From contig JACTVC010000031.1 of assembly GCA_018417955.1 (NCBI GenBank), positions 62,001-126,000 of the forward strand: a DNA stretch of 64,000 nt, given 5' to 3'. A program made the position numbers and the translations under genes. The stretch is from Laccaria trichodermophora. Lineage: Eukaryota; Basidiomycota; Agaricomycetes; Agaricales; Hydnangiaceae. Below are positions 1 through 12,140 of the stretch, one piece after another. The notes below the pieces were generated by a model. The model was not told where the DNA came from and ran no database searches. It saw nothing but the letters and a program-made list of their open reading frames with translations. Every line of letters begins with the position of its first letter. Position 1 is the first letter of the stretch.

Positions 1-63
1 GTTGAAAGGGTAATTAACATGCTTGAAGAAGCATTCAAATCTTCATGTATGTTTCACTTCTAG

Positions 64-1052
64 CTGGCCGATCTTGACTAAGTTGTGGACAGATACGACT
101 ACTTGGGACGTCTGGGACTATGCTGCAGACTTGTCACCGAGACAGAGTGGAAGCAATGAGGAGTTGGAGAAGAAACTTTTGGCACGATTCCCACTGATCT
201 ACGAAACAGCCGGGTCCGGTATCCCCTACCTCGATCAACCATGCCATATAACCGACCTGCAGGGTCACATTTTACTTTGGTACTTTCCTCAAATGTTCTC
301 AGAACAGCTTTGGGTAATTACTTTCACTTCATTACGCCCTCAGACTTTCCTCACTTTACTAGACATTTATTTGGGATCACACAGGTTCTTTGAGCCCCAA
401 AAAGAGAAGTAATGGGAGTTGGCGGGATCACCACCCCGAGAATGAAAGGGTCACTGGGATTGTAAATTTATCACCCAGCTGGTTTTCTCAAGGACATGAA
501 GGTCCCGAGGATCCACTACACGCGTCAGCCGATATTCAGGAACCTGCCAATTCAACTTACCTCGGGAATCTTGTATTGGCCAATGCAATTGTTGGCGCAA
601 TCTATGCCATCGTACAACCCGATCTTTTTGAGTCCGGTTTAGCCGCCTTCGAGAAGCTTGCTGATCATGCCAAGGCATTGGACGATCCTATTAATATTGC
701 TCTTCGCGTTTGGGCCACTCCTTTCACTGGTCTTTCAGTCATCCTGAACCGAGAGACGATCGATCACCGAGATCTAAAGGGGTATAGGGAGTCTTTTGAC
801 TTGTTGCTAACCATCGGAAACTACAAAGGAGGCCAGTGTCACTTAGCCGGGCTCGGGTTTAGCCTTGTTTATGACCCTGGGACGGTTGTTGCCCTGGCTG
901 GCAATGTTTTACAACATGGTGTTTGTCCTGTACTGGGTGACCGGGCCTGTTTAGCTCACTTTTGGCACAAAAAGGTTGGGGAAAGGCTTGGGGTGAAGAG
1001 GCCTCAGTGGTTGACCATGGCAGACATGATATATCATTTGTCTGGTAACTAA
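64..1052 (+). CDS. TET/JBP-like Fe(II)/2-oxoglutarate DNA dioxygenase (5' partial)
   Basis: Predicted oxidation of modified cytosine or thymine in DNA. The exon beginning at 64 follows a TTCTAG acceptor (61-63), so the true start lies upstream of the window. A 49-base intron (314-362, gtaatt...actag) joins frame 2 to frame 0 cleanly and reads QLW-TFIWDHTG. Seen in the C-terminal half: NRETIDHRD supplies the metal H-x-D pair, then NYKGGQCHLAGLG and YDPGTVVALAGNVLQHGV gives the distal metal His, and GDRACLAHFW supplies an Arg positioned to hold 2-oxoglutarate. This order matches the TET/JBP double-stranded beta-helix. It is convergent with the KDZ transposase, with only 40 bases between the two stops, which supports membership of one transposon. 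No frame break is visible in the part present. Assignment to TET/JBP is from motif order; a general 2OG oxygenase of this fungal clade is the only real alternative. Confidence 0.78.
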
Positions 1053-1092
1053 TAAATGATGTATTACAAATCTGACCCAAACTTCCTTGGCC

Positions 1093-4000
1093 TCAGCACC
1101 AATATGTTCGAGACGAAGGGGGGCTTGACGAACCCGATCCCAGGCTTTCTACACCTGAGTTTCTACTCTTGTGATGCCTCATTACATCAGTAAGAGCAGA
1201 CTGCTGTACAATTTCCTCCCAACCCGAAATCTGATCGGTGACCCACTCTTCCTCGGCCTCAGCACACTTGATACGTTCAAGCAGACGATCCCGAGCATTC
1301 TCCAACTGGGTCTTGATGTGCTGAACTTCAGCCGGTGTCAGCGTGGACGTGTCAGTGTCTGGGTACTTGATTGGCAAACCACCCTTGGCCATCCATCTGA
1401 ACCAATTGTATGACCTTTTCAGAAGTTCGTTGACACCCCCTGGTGGTAGGTGATGCGAGTATTCCACCAGGCAAACTCGTATGCAGGCCGGATACGGTCA
1501 TCCATGAAGGCTTCCTGAGGGTGCAGTGGGTTACCCTGGAGACAGGACTTTAAAAAGGGAGGGACGATAAACTGGCAGGAACGTGAGCTCAAAGAGAAAA
1601 AATCTGGGGCAGTGTTACTTTATGCCCATAGGCGCATGCCATGCCGAGAGTCGCTACGATGAACCCCTAACCAAAGGAATGAGTTTAGCCGGGTGCAGCA
1701 AAATAAAGCTCACCTGTTCGGCCGACATGTACTCCAACCAACAATTCTCAAACTTGGGGTCAATGGGGTTTTCGAGCTTTGATGACAAAATGGCTCTGAA
1801 TCGAGAGGACCAGTAGCACAGTACCTCCTGGAACTCTTGCTCGTCCTTCCAGAGGAGATTCGCCACTACAGAAGAATCTCTGGTAAAAGATGGAGGCCGT
1901 ATCTTCAGCACCTCGTCAATCCATTGCCCTGCTCGGCTGGAGTCAAACGACAGGTGTTCTTTTGCATACATGGTGGACAATGAGAAAGAATAATTTGATT
2001 CAACTAGGATTAGGTAATGCAATGGCCTCGCACATGACCCCGGCATTTATAAATTCTTTGGTGGCCTGGAAGGCCAGTTCTTTCCACATACTGATTTGCC
2101 CCTCGGCAAAGCATACATGTCCCGGCTTGTCTGGCACCAAGTCCCTCAGCCCAGCCCAGTCCCTTGCTTTGTTGATGAAATAGAGGCGGGTCCAGTTCAT
2201 TTCGTTTGGGATCAAGAGATGCTCTTCTGACCACCGGTCATATTGAGCTTTTGCTCTGAGCCAATTCACCCAATATACTTTGATTTGTCTGGTTTCAATT
2301 CATGCAGAGTAATAAAAGTGACTGGATCTAACCTTGTTCCATGTAAGTTGAACCCGACGAATCATCAGCCACGGCCATATTCCAGAACCATGGCAAAGCA
2401 ATATTTCTTTGACCCCGGGCGTTGCCATCGTATACCGTAGTTAGTGCCCTTGTATCTTTTTTCCCTATTGGCTTGTATCGGTCACGAGTGCCCCTAGGAG
2501 CATTCAGCTGATTGAGAGCCCATCGAGCTTGGTTGTATGCCCGGAGAGCACTTTTCATATTGCGATCTGATCCTTGTACAGCATCGTAAGCCCAAGTTAC
2601 ACGTTTCTTCGATTTCTCGGCTCGATTTCTCTTCTGATAAAGGAATGACTTGTAACCGATGGCTTCCCATAAACGCTTCAGAGCGTTATTTGCCTGGGCC
2701 ACTCTCAATTCTATCTCTATGCACCGGGCTTCTCCCAGTGATGTAGGGAGGAGGGCTGCTTGAAATGAGGAAGGTATGAGGATTTGTTGATGTTCGGCCG
2801 ATCCATATCCCTGATCAGGCGAACTGGGTATGCTCGGTGCCGGGGTTTCCTCTTCATCACAATCGCTCCAGTCATCGTCATCCACAATATCCTCCGAGAG
2901 CGGTGGATCATGAATAGTTCCTTCGTTAATTTCCAAGTTGGGAAAATGGCCTTGACTGGCCTCGGAAAACTCTTCAAGTCGCTTGGACAGTTTCTCTCGA
3001 CGTTTCATTATCTCCAGCTTCTGATCAGCACTTGGACGACTGCCTTGAGCCTTCACAAAGGCAGCCAATTTGGCTCTGGATTGTTCAATGTTTGGATCTA
3101 GCAATATTTGACTTTACTCACTGGGCTTCCTGAATTTTGATACCGCTGTTTACCCATCCAGTTAACCCCAGCTTGACCTTGCCTTCCTGTTCTTTAGTCA
3201 TAAGTTTTAGCCGAATGCCCTTTTCGGTCTCGGCTGATTGAATGATTTAACAGCTGGCCTTTGTGATGGAAAACTTGGTCCTTACCTTCCTTGACCTTGA
3301 TGTAATAGATGTCCATGGCGGAAAGGTCCTTTGCCCGGTTCAAATTTGCCGTTTTGATCTGTTGCTCCCATTCTTGAATCTGTTCCTTACTTGCTGAGGC
3401 ACTTAATTCTTCAAGAGCCTGGAAGCTCTCGGAGAGCCCGAGTTTTGCTCGCTTCCACTTCTTGCAAAGGCTACTCACTTGACGTATATTAGCTTAACAG
3501 CAATGTAAAAGCAGTCGAAAATAGATACCCATATTGATCATTTTTTTCCAGTTGTTATCCAGCATGTGAGCATCCAATACCTCCGATCTATGGGCCAAAG
3601 TCATTGTCCGGGTGGTGCAGCCGACCTCGTTGAGAACAGCCCACAAAGTCTCCAATATCTCTCCATCCGTTTGACCGGCCCCGGGGATGAATGTTGGGGC
3701 AAATCGAGGAAAACATATGTCTTGGTGGCCATGGACATGGAATAAGCCAATCCCGGCTACCAATAACAAGTCCGGTCTGATCCAGAGGTGTTTGGCACCA
3801 CGTTTTATCCGAGCCATCAAATTCACCATATACTGGCAGTTGATGTCATAGACAAATATAACCCTTTTTTCTTCACCGGTCATGGTATTCTTCAGAGCCT
3901 GGCACAAGGCATAGTCCATGTTCATTTGCCTGTTTGGTAAATCAACGATTCAACCCGAGGATAACTTGCATACCGTTCTCCCTTTTGAAAATCTACCACC

Positions 4001-5516
4001 GAGCCCAGACAAAAGGTGCCATGTCGAAGGCAAGCAATGGCTCCAATTCCAGTCGCGTCAAAACCTCGGTGAAATACATTCTTGTTGTTGACGGCATTGT
4101 GCTCATGACATGTCCTCGGCTGAAAGATTCAGACATCGGCCGACTCGAAGGATAAAAACTTACATCATTATCCTCAATTGCATCCCGAAGGTGGCTCAAA
4201 TAAGGTCCTCTTTGCATCATGAAACTATCCCCATTTTTAAGCCAAACATCGTCTTTGGGCTGTGCCTGTTTTTGGTGGGCAGCTGTGAAATTGCCATCGG
4301 CTACAAATCCTCTGGTATACTTCCAGTTATCAGGATCATTGGGGTTTTTGTTCCAGTCATCAGGAAGGTTGACTCCCGGTTGTGGGCAGGTAGGGCAAAA
4401 AAAACCCATCTCCCCCGGCGTTGGAGCCTTACCTTTGTGTCCAAATCCAAAAGTAGCCAGTTTGGTAAGATTACGGTATTGTCTACCAACCCTTATTAAC
4501 TCATGATACCGGTTCTGTCAAATGTTTTGAGATGGGAGTATACCTCGGTACTTGAACAACATACCGGAATAGAATTCGGAAATGCAAAGTTGGTGATCCT
4601 TCTCAATTTGGAGTAGTAGTGGGTGGCTGATGTTTTACATTCCAGGTTTTCCAGCAGGTAGTCATCGAGGAGTTGGAAGGTAAATACGGTCTGGCAAGAC
4701 TTGTAGGTGGATGGGTACAACCCAACCCGGAACAACTGTATGTCCTCGGCTGCTGCACCAGAACATCCACAGAAGACGATAGGCAGGTGATGCACACCGG
4801 AAGTATGGACGATGGTCATCACCTGGCCACCATTGTAAATACAGTCCATTGGTTTGGGATCGGCCGAAGTGCTGGTAAGGTCTTCCATGTCAAACCATTC
4901 CTCCTCGTCAATGTCAAGGTCGGCACTCAAGTTGCTGCTTCCATTCGGGCACCGATCACCTTCGTGACCAAGTCGGATAACCAAACCCACTTTCCACAGC
5001 CAGCTCGGCTCATAAAAGGTGCCGGTCCAACGTTCAATCCGGTGGAAAGGGTCCCTGCAGTGGGATGTTCGGCAACATTCTGCACAATATGCCGTGCCGG
5101 CAAAGCAATCGAGACATCGCCAATTTGCCTCCTTCTTGCAAGAGATGCAAACCCGCTTTGACGCTTTCCTATCCAAAAATTCGTGGAGGTATAGATTACG
5201 CTTAGTCTCTTTCCAAACCCTCATGTAATCATTGGATGACTGATAGTGTATTAGCGTTCAGTATATGAATATATTGGAAGAGGAATTTCACATTTCTGGA
5301 AGGTTGATGATCCTCGAGAGGAGGAGCATATTCAACGTATGGCAAATCTTGGTGTTCCATTTCAATGTCTCTTTCTAGATGGCTGCAGTTACGTTTTTTT
5401 ACAGGGGAAAATGGCAGAGAGGGAATAGTGGAGGAGGGAAAAGACCTCCTTCCATTTTTTATAACAAGCCTGTTGAAGTGAGGATTAGCGATGTTGCTGT
5501 GTGCTCTTCTTCCCAT
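1093..5516 (-). CDS. KDZ transposase with N-terminal CxC2 cysteine cluster (multi-exon)
   Basis: The start is taken at 5516 (MGRRAHSN...); an intron 5291-5240 (gtgaaa...tatcag) joins in phase to SSNDYMRVWKE. Next comes the CxC2-type zinc cluster: CISC, CLDC, CAECCRTSHC and the following FHRIERW, then GVHHLPIVFCGC and the FTFQLLDDYLLENLECKTSA stretch typical of CxC2 proteins. The transposase proper follows: GFFCPTCPQPGVNLPDDW (about 4400), the catalytic block VYDINCQYM and HVHGHQDICFPRF, and TDGEILETLWAVLNEVG with its acidic residues (3494-3925). The C-terminal helical region includes KSLCKKW-like, RWSEEHLLIPNEM and LPWFWNM motifs (3478 down to 1654). The last exon ends with TGA at 1093. At least eight exons are needed and I could not fix every junction. 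The frames are open over long stretches, so the gene may be intact or only lightly damaged. KDZ identity is strong; activity is unknown. Confidence 0.8.
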
Positions 5517-6443
5517 GTTTGACTACTGTTGAAATGGCCAAAAGATATAATGGTGATGTGTAGTGGGAACGAGGAAAATGTGGGCGTAGCGGGAAAGAGG
5601 AAAATGTGGCCGTCAAATAGCAAACGCAAACATTCATAACAGATTTGCATTTCCAGCTAGGTAAAAATTCCTGGAGTTCGTCAAATGTTTTCCACCTTAT
5701 GACAGACCAACTCTACAATTTATGCAAGAAGGGAGACCAATGTGAAGAGACTCACTCTGGAGCCAATGTGAGGAGACTCGCTTCGTATTTGAATCAACCA
5801 GTCAGGCTGTTGTATCCTTAAAAAGTTGGCAGTAAGACTGGGATGAGCACACACCCAAGCCATAAAAGCTGGCCAGCAGGACTGGATAATAGTCAATTAG
5901 AAACACAATCTCATATTTCATACACTTTAACGCATACTCTTTAATGGCGGCTTCTTGTGAACTGTTAATTTTTATCACCTTCAATATGACTGCAAAATAT
6001 CAAGATCTGTATGTCGCCGGCAGCCTCATCATACATTGGTATAAAGGTAGCTTCAATATATACCACCATCATTGCCTTACCAGTTTAGTTACTTAGATGG
6101 ACCGATGATAATTACAGTCGGACATAATTACAGTAATGACAGATGCACTTAATTACAGAGGAAGCTAATTAAGGTTTTGTTCCGTGATGCGATCATAACT
6201 GTTCCGCTATTTAAGTTATTTAAGGTTATTAAGGTCTGTTCTTTTCCGTTTCGTGTCCGATCTTCCGTGCCAATCAGTTATGTATATTTTTGATAGATGA
6301 TATATAAAGTAATTCCCTTTCCCGAATCAGGGGTGATTGTTTGTTCATTGTGTTTGGTATGAGTTGTTCCTTCTCCCTCTTTGCTCCTGACTACCATTTT
6401 CCATCTACCTCTTTGCTCCCAAATACCCATTAATTATATCATT
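5517..6443. promoter_or_regulatory. Divergent intergenic region between KDZ transposase and accessory gene 1
   Basis: No convincing gene is seen in this 927-base gap. It separates two divergently read genes, so it should hold both promoters. On the + side a TATATAAAG box is visible at about 6300, roughly 140 bases before the ATG at 6444, with pyrimidine-rich sequence between. The 5700-5990 part is AT-rich with short repeats of the phrase GAGACTCGCT/GAGACTCACT. Confidence 0.4.
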
Positions 6444-7980
6444 ATGAGTACTCATTCTCAATCCCCTGAACCATCTGCCCCACTTTCCAGTCAAACCAAG
6501 CACCATGGGTCTGGGAGGCATTGGACCGATGAAGAAAGTGCTCTGTTGGAAAAACATCGGGAGGAGTATAGAGACGCCAACGATGCTGCTCGCGCCGAGA
6601 TATTTTCTCGAGTTTTGCAAGACATGCTCGACATACTCCCCAATGGAAAATCGTTCAAGAAGGAAGAAAGATCAGCTGTTAAAAAAGTAAGTACTTTTTC
6701 CAGAGGCCCTCTGATTGATTCCTGACGGACTTGTAGGATATTAAAGAGTGGTTTGCCCGGTACAGTCGTAAGAGAAGTCAGAAAATGCCGAGGATGGGAA
6801 AGTCGTGGCACACCCGGTGTGTGTTCCAGCATGAGAACAAGGACGCCATCGATACCGAAGCGAAAAGGCTTTGTGCCGAAGCCATTGAAGAGGGACAAAA
6901 GAGGCCTAAAGGGGGAGATCCCACTCATTTTGATTTTCGGGAGCGGGTCGTGACTCAAATGATGGGAAAACTGAAGAAAAAGGAGAAAGACGTACTACAG
7001 AGGACGGCCGAGGAGTACAACAAGAAGGGAGTTGACCTGGAACTCAAGTCCAAGTAAGTTAATTTTCAGTATTTCAAAGGTGGTTTATCTGGACCTTCGT
7101 TAGACTGGCTGTAAAGAACTGCACGGCTCGGATGCATGCATTTTCCAAGGAACTTTATGATACAATGGGTGTCCGGGTCTTTATCTTTGGATGTTATCTG
7201 AAGCCCGATGGTACATTGGACGTCTCAACCTACGACTTCAATCAAGAACTCGGCAATGGGAAAGACTTTATTGATAACCATAGCTGGACTTTCCATGAGG
7301 AAGGAATATCGGTATCGTCTTGGAGAGCGCACAATGAAGAATACTATGGGTTGGAGGATCTTGCTTCGGCCGAAGGAGGCACTAGTGGGCACCACTACTT
7401 ATCATAACTTATAGTCAATTGCCTGCACAGTCATTTATTTGCAGCCCAGTAAAAATATGAAATGAAATAGCTAGGCAAATGAAATGATATGTGTCTTATT
7501 TCATTCTGTCTACCTTATGTCATTCAACTTGGGATCCTGTCATTCTTCCCTAGGACTATTTATCATTGCTTCTCTAGGGCGATATTTTTGATATTTCATT
7601 CTTCCCCAGGGCTATATATCATTGCTTCCCAGAGTGATATTTTTGATATTTCATTCTTCCCCAGAGCTATATATCATTGCTTCTCTAGGGTGATATTTTT
7701 GATATTTCATTCTTCCCCAGGGCTATATATTATTACTTGCCTAGGGTGATATTTTTGATGTTTCATTTTTACCCAGGGCTATATATCATTGCTTGCTTAG
7801 GGCAATATTTTTGGTATTTCATTGTTCTCCAGGGCTATATTTTTGGTATTTCATTTTTCCCCAGGGCTATATATCATTGCTTGCTTAGGGCAATATTTTT
7901 GATATTTCATTGTTTTCCAGGGCTATATATCATTGCTTGCCTAGGGCAATATTTTTGGTATTTCAGGGTTGTTAGGAAAG

Positions 7981-8256
7981 TGGTCACATGACCAATTTCC
8001 TAAAATAGCAAAAAAAAAAAAAAGTTGTAGCCCTGCACTCTAGCTTCTAGAATCTATTTGAATTATGTTCTGAAGTGCTCCTGTTGTGGAGATATGATGT
8101 AAAAGACTTTCAAAAGTGTTGCGTTTTTTTTTGTTTTTTGTGTTTTTCTCCATGAAAACAAAACCAAACAACTTGATTTCAGTATATTTAGAAAGCTAAA
8201 AGAAAGGGCTACAATTATTGTATCGTGGGAAAAATGACCAAAAAAGGAAGGTGCAT
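7981..8256 (+). repeat. Conserved foldback core, element A left arm
   Basis: It runs from GGTCACATGACC through TGTAGCCCTGCACT and GTGTTTTTCTCCATGAAAAC to GGAAGGTGCAT. It holds a poly-T run. The same block, inverted, is at 9610-9887 and diverged copies lie in elements B and C. Confidence 0.8.
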
Positions 8257-8269
8257 GTAGTGTGTGCTT

Positions 8270-8620
8270 TTCATTAGAAAAGTTTGTAGTGTCCGCTTTT
8301 TGAGACTGCAAAAGATTTGTAGTGTCCGCTTTTTGAGACTACAAAAGATTTGTAGTGTGCGCTTTTCATTAAAAAAGTTTGTAGTGTCCGCTTTTTGAGA
8401 CTACAAAAGATTTGTAGTGTGCGCTTTTTCATCAAAAAAGTTTGTAGTGTCCGCTTTTTGAGACTACAAAAGATTTGTAGTATGCGCTTTTTCATCAAAA
8501 AAGTTTGTAGTGTCCGCTTTTTGAGACTACAAAAGGTTTATAGTGTGCGCTTTTTCATTAAAAAAGTTTGTAGTGTCTGCTTTTTGAGACTACAAAAGTT
8601 TGTAGTTAACATGTAGTTTA
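8270..8620 (+). repeat. Inner array of element A, left arm
   Basis: Tandem units alternate TTTGTAGTGTCCGCTTTTTG with TTTGTAGTGTGCGCTTTT, joined by GAGACTACAAAAGA. Each unit holds its own small inverted repeat (TTTGTAGT...ACTACAAA). Confidence 0.75.
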
Positions 8621-8879
8621 TAGTGTCACTGACTCTGTATAGGTTGTGGGGGATGTGGTTGAAGGATTGACATGACCTTACATATTACCATTGCTGCAGT
8701 CTATTCCTTCTTATTGATAGCTACTGTCCTATGTCAAAACACAGTTATAGGTTCATGGAGACATGGGTTGAAGGATTGACATGACCTGACATATTGCCAT
8801 TGCTGCAGCAAAGGTCATGTCAATCCTTCAACCACATCCCCCACAACCTATACAGAGTCAGGGACATTATAAACTACAT

Positions 8880-9610
8880 GTTCACTACAAACTTTTGTAG
8901 TCTCAAAAAGCAGACACTACAAACTTTTTTGATGAAAAAGCGCACACTATAAATCTTTTGTAGTCTCAAAAAGCGGACACTACAAACTTTTTTGATGAAA
9001 AAGCGCATACTACAAATCTTTTGTAGTCTCAAAAAGCGGACACTACAAACTTTTTGATGAAAAAGCGCACACTACAAATCTTTTGTAGTCTCAAAAAGCG
9101 GACACTACAAACTTTTTTGATGAAAAAGCGCACACTATAAATCTTTTGTAGTCTCAAAAAGCGGACACTACAAACTTTTTTGATGAAAAAGCGCATACTA
9201 CAAATCTTTTGTAGTCTCAAAAAGCGGACACTACAAACTTTTTTGATGAAAAAGCGCATACTACAAATCTTTTGCAGTCTCAAAAAGCGGACACTACAAA
9301 CTTTTTTAATGAAAAGCGCACACTACAAATCTTTTGCAGTCTCAAAAAGCAGACACTACAAACTTTTTTAATGAAAAAGCGCACACTACAAATCTTTTGT
9401 AGTCTCAAAAAGCGGACACTACAAACTTTTTTAATGAAAAGCGCACACTACAAATCTTTTGCAGTCTCAAAAAGCAGACACTACAAACTTTTTTAATGAA
9501 AAAGCGCACACTACAAATCTTTTGTAGTCTCAAAAAGCGGACACTACAAATCTTTTGCAGTCTCAAAAAGTGGACACTACAAACTTTTCTAATGAAAAGC
9601 ACACACTACA
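8880..9610 (-). repeat. Inner array of element A, right arm (expanded)
   Basis: Same units as 8270-8620 in inverse orientation but about twice as long, so the array has changed copy number since the palindrome formed. Confidence 0.75.
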
Positions 9611-9887
9611 TGCACCTTCCTTTTTTGGTCATTTTTCCCACGATACAATAATTGTAGCCCTTTCTTTTAGCTTTCTAAATATACTGAAATCAAGTTGTTT
9701 GGTTTTGTTTTCATGGAGAAAAACACAAAAAACAAAAAAAAACGCAACACTTTTGAAAGTCTTTTACATCATATCTCCACAACAGGAGCACTTCAGAACA
9801 TAATTCAAATAGATTCTAGAAGCTAGAGTGCAGGGCTACAACTTTTTTTTTTTTTTTGCTATTTTAGGAAATTGGTCATGTGACCAC
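9610..9887 (-). repeat. Conserved foldback core, element A right arm
   Basis: Inverted copy of the block at 7981-8256; differences seen by eye are few, mainly in poly-T length. Confidence 0.8.
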
Positions 9888-11671
9888 TTTCCTAACAACC
9901 CTGAAATACCAAAAATATTGCCCTAGGCAAGCAATGATATATAGCCCTGGAAAACAATGAAATATCAAAAATATTGCCCTAAGCAAGCAATGATATATAG
10001 CCCTGGGGAAAAATGAAATACCAAAAATATAGCCCTGGAGAACAATGAAATACCAAAAATATTGCCCTAAGCAAGCAATGATATATAGCCCTGGGTAAAA
10101 ATGAAACATCAAAAATATCACCCTAGGCAAGTAATAATATATAGCCCTGGGGAAGAATGAAATATCAAAAATATCACCCTAGAGAAGCAATGATATATAG
10201 CTCTGGGGAAGAATGAAATATCAAAAATATCACTCTGGGAAGCAATGATATATAGCCCTGGGGAAGAATGAAATATCAAAAATATCGCCCTAGAGAAGCA
10301 ATGATAAATAGTCCTAGGGAAGAATGACAGGATCCCAAGTTGAATGACATAAGGTAGACAGAATGAAATAAGACACATATCATTTCATTTGCCTAGCCAT
10401 TTCATTTCATATTTTTACTGGGCTGCAAATAAATGACTGTGCAGGCAACTGCCCAGTATTTATCATATAAGTGGTGCCCACCACTCAGAATATATACCCC
10501 CGGCTTGGAGATCGGTAAATGGAGAAGGTGACAACTTTTACAAGTTTCTTGATCCGTCCAAATTCCCGACGGAGATGGTCGCTGAAGCTCTCCAGTTTTG
10601 GTATGAACGTCAAGAACAACACAAAATCACCTTTCGATTTAAATCCTTTCTTGAGGGGAAAGTGCGGCTGGAAGCACCTCCATGAAGGAAAATTAAAGTT
10701 CATGTTCCTAAACCTCACATTCATAGTATTGGGAAGGGCAAGAAGCCTGGCAGAAGCAAGGGTCAAAGGAGAGGCTGGGCAGCAACCGAGTCACTGTCAG
10801 ATGAGGAAGCCAGGCCAAAGAGAAAGGAAGGGGTGGAAGATCGGCAGTTCGATGACAATGATATCGAAAACGACAGTTGGGAGGATTTGGATGTGGACAA
10901 GCCGGCCAAGAAACGAACCAAACAGTTTTCTAAGGATGACTGGACTCCTGATCGGGATGGCTCTGATGACGATGAAGACTTGGACATGGAGAAACCAACC
11001 AAGAAACCAACCAAACAGCATGACCAAAATCATGATGGCTCTGATGATAGTGACTCAGACTCCGATAGTGGTCAAGAGAGGCCGAAGCAGGATACTCTGA
11101 CCGAGCCTACAGTGAAACCTAGTAGGGTCAACCCGACCTTGGAAGAGGATAGAGACTCGGGATCAGATTTGGGCTTAGATGATGCTACGATCACTGCAGA
11201 TACCAGCCCCAAGCTTCAGCCTCGGTACAAAGACACCCAGGCTCTCTCCCATGAAGTACCATCGGACAGTGAGGTCTTGGCTGATGATACATTTTGGGAA
11301 GCCGACCTGGGCTGTGGGGTGGAGTCGGCCGATCGAGCGAAGAAGAGAAAATTCACCGATGAGGAGGATACACCCTGCAAGTTTCCTCGGTTAGAGAAGG
11401 GTTACAAACTTGGCCCAAGGAGTGCTCGACCAGGCAAAGTCAAATGCCGCACTGTCTCGGCTGTTATCCAAGCCACTGCCAAACCAGCTCAAGCAACCAA
11501 TCCGAGGTCAGACACTACCAAAGCTCCGAATAGCTTTGATTTCACAAAGTCAAGTGGTGTCGTCAATGCAAAACGACCAGTCCATTCAACACAAAAGGAG
11601 TCAGAGGCCGGTCCCAGTCAGCAACCATCTGTTGGTGTCCCCACCAAGCCAAAACCAAAACCTCGTCCGAT

Positions 11672-12140
11672 CATGAAAGGCAAGGTTTCTACAGGGGAAC
11701 TCGGTATAGTAACCCGAGAACGGTCAAAAAAGATTGCTGAAGAAAGTGTTCATTCCACCCGGTCCAAGAAAGTTTCATTCGTCAGTTAAACCTATCATAT
11801 AATGATGTTAGTCATCCATGCCCGGGTGCGAAATACATAGCATGTTCAATGTAATCTGACTCATTTGGGTCAGAGAATGTCTGATTTCTCAAGTCACCTT
11901 GACTGAGCAGTTAAATGCTGATGTACTTCAGCAGCCGATGGTCAGGTCCTGGGTTCAAGTCCCACAAGGTGATATCCTGCTTTTCGTAGTTGATCAACTT
12001 TTCCTATCATGAAAGGCAAGGTTTCTGCAGGGGTCGGTATAGTAACCCGAGAACAGTCAAAAAAGATTTGCTGAAGCAAGTGGCCGTTCCACCCAGTCCA
12101 AGAAAGTTTCATTGGTCAAGTTAAGCAACCATGCCTGGGT
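11672..12140. repeat. Imperfect duplication of the 3' end of accessory gene 1
   Basis: Sequence around ATGAAAGGCAAGGTTTCT at 11,673 recurs at 12,008, each followed by GGTATAGTAACCCGAGAAC and AAGAAAGTTTCATT and then a CATGCC(C/T)GGGTG phrase. The second copy has small deletions and lies past the stop of the first gene. It overlaps the stop of the reverse-strand gene that ends at 12,121. Confidence 0.7.
11894..11972 (+). tRNA. tRNA-like sequence (pseudo-tRNA or tRNA-derived repeat head)
   Basis: Seven-base ends TCACCTT and AAGGTGA pair perfectly over a 79-base span. GGGTTCAAGTCCC fits the B box/T-arm with a seven-base TTCAAGT loop. TGACTGAGCAGTTAAATGC resembles an A box. TGCTGA...TCAGCA can form the anticodon stem but leaves a six- or eight-base loop, and the D-stem is poor, so no anticodon can be assigned. 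It lies between the two copies of the duplicated gene end. A degenerate tRNA or the head of a SINE is more likely than a functional tRNA. Confidence 0.4.

Larger units (their letters stand above)
7380..10486. mobile_element. Foldback (palindromic) element A, non-autonomous
   Basis: The left end CACTAGTGGGCACCACTA and the right end (reverse strand) GAGTGGTGGGCACCACTT are inverted copies, and the whole 3.1 kb reads as a long imperfect palindrome centred near 8.75 kb. From the outside in, each arm has a TGCAGCCCAGTAAAAATATG block, an outer array (about 7545-7970 and 9900-10330) of units with ATTTCATT and GGGCTATATATCATTGCTT, the conserved core (7981-8256 and 9610-9887), and an inner array of about 63-bp units with TTTGTAGTGTCCGC and TTTGTAGTGTGCGC (8270-8620, 8880-9610). 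The centre contains GGTTGAAGGATTGACATGACC. No transposase is encoded; short open frames here are translations of the arrays. No clear target duplication is visible. Right and left inner arrays differ in copy number. Confidence 0.8.
6444..11789 (+). pseudogene. Accessory gene 1 of the KDZ element, split by foldback element A
   Basis: The start ATG at 6444 opens MSTHSQSPEPSAP. Introns at 6687-6736 and 7054-7103 restore one reading frame. Exon 1 to 2 holds HWTDEESALLEKHREEY and IKEWFARYSRKRSQ, which look like a small DNA-binding helix-turn-helix or homeodomain-like segment. Exon 3 contains the VKNCTARMHAFSKELYDTMG and DFNQELGNGKDFID block that I recall from large agaricomycete-only families of unknown function. 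At 7380 the frame is broken by the 3.1-kb palindrome. Beyond it (10,487) the protein resumes as EYIPPAWRSVNGEG, meets a TGA at 10683-10685, and continues open to TAA at 11787. The distal part is highly charged and rich in Asp/Glu, Lys and Pro, with RSKK-type basic patches, which suggests a disordered nuclear tail. Function is unknown. Confidence 0.6.

Noticed and set aside
7380..7400. CACTA superfamily assignment for foldback elements because A begins CACTA
   Set aside because: B and the other ends of A and C begin GACTGG, GAATGG or GAGTGG, and C has a 7-bp rather than a 2- or 3-bp duplication.
8274..9602. Many 60-85 residue frames of KKRTLQTF / RLQKICSVRF type
   Set aside because: Array translations on both strands of foldback element A; the same peptides recur in element C.
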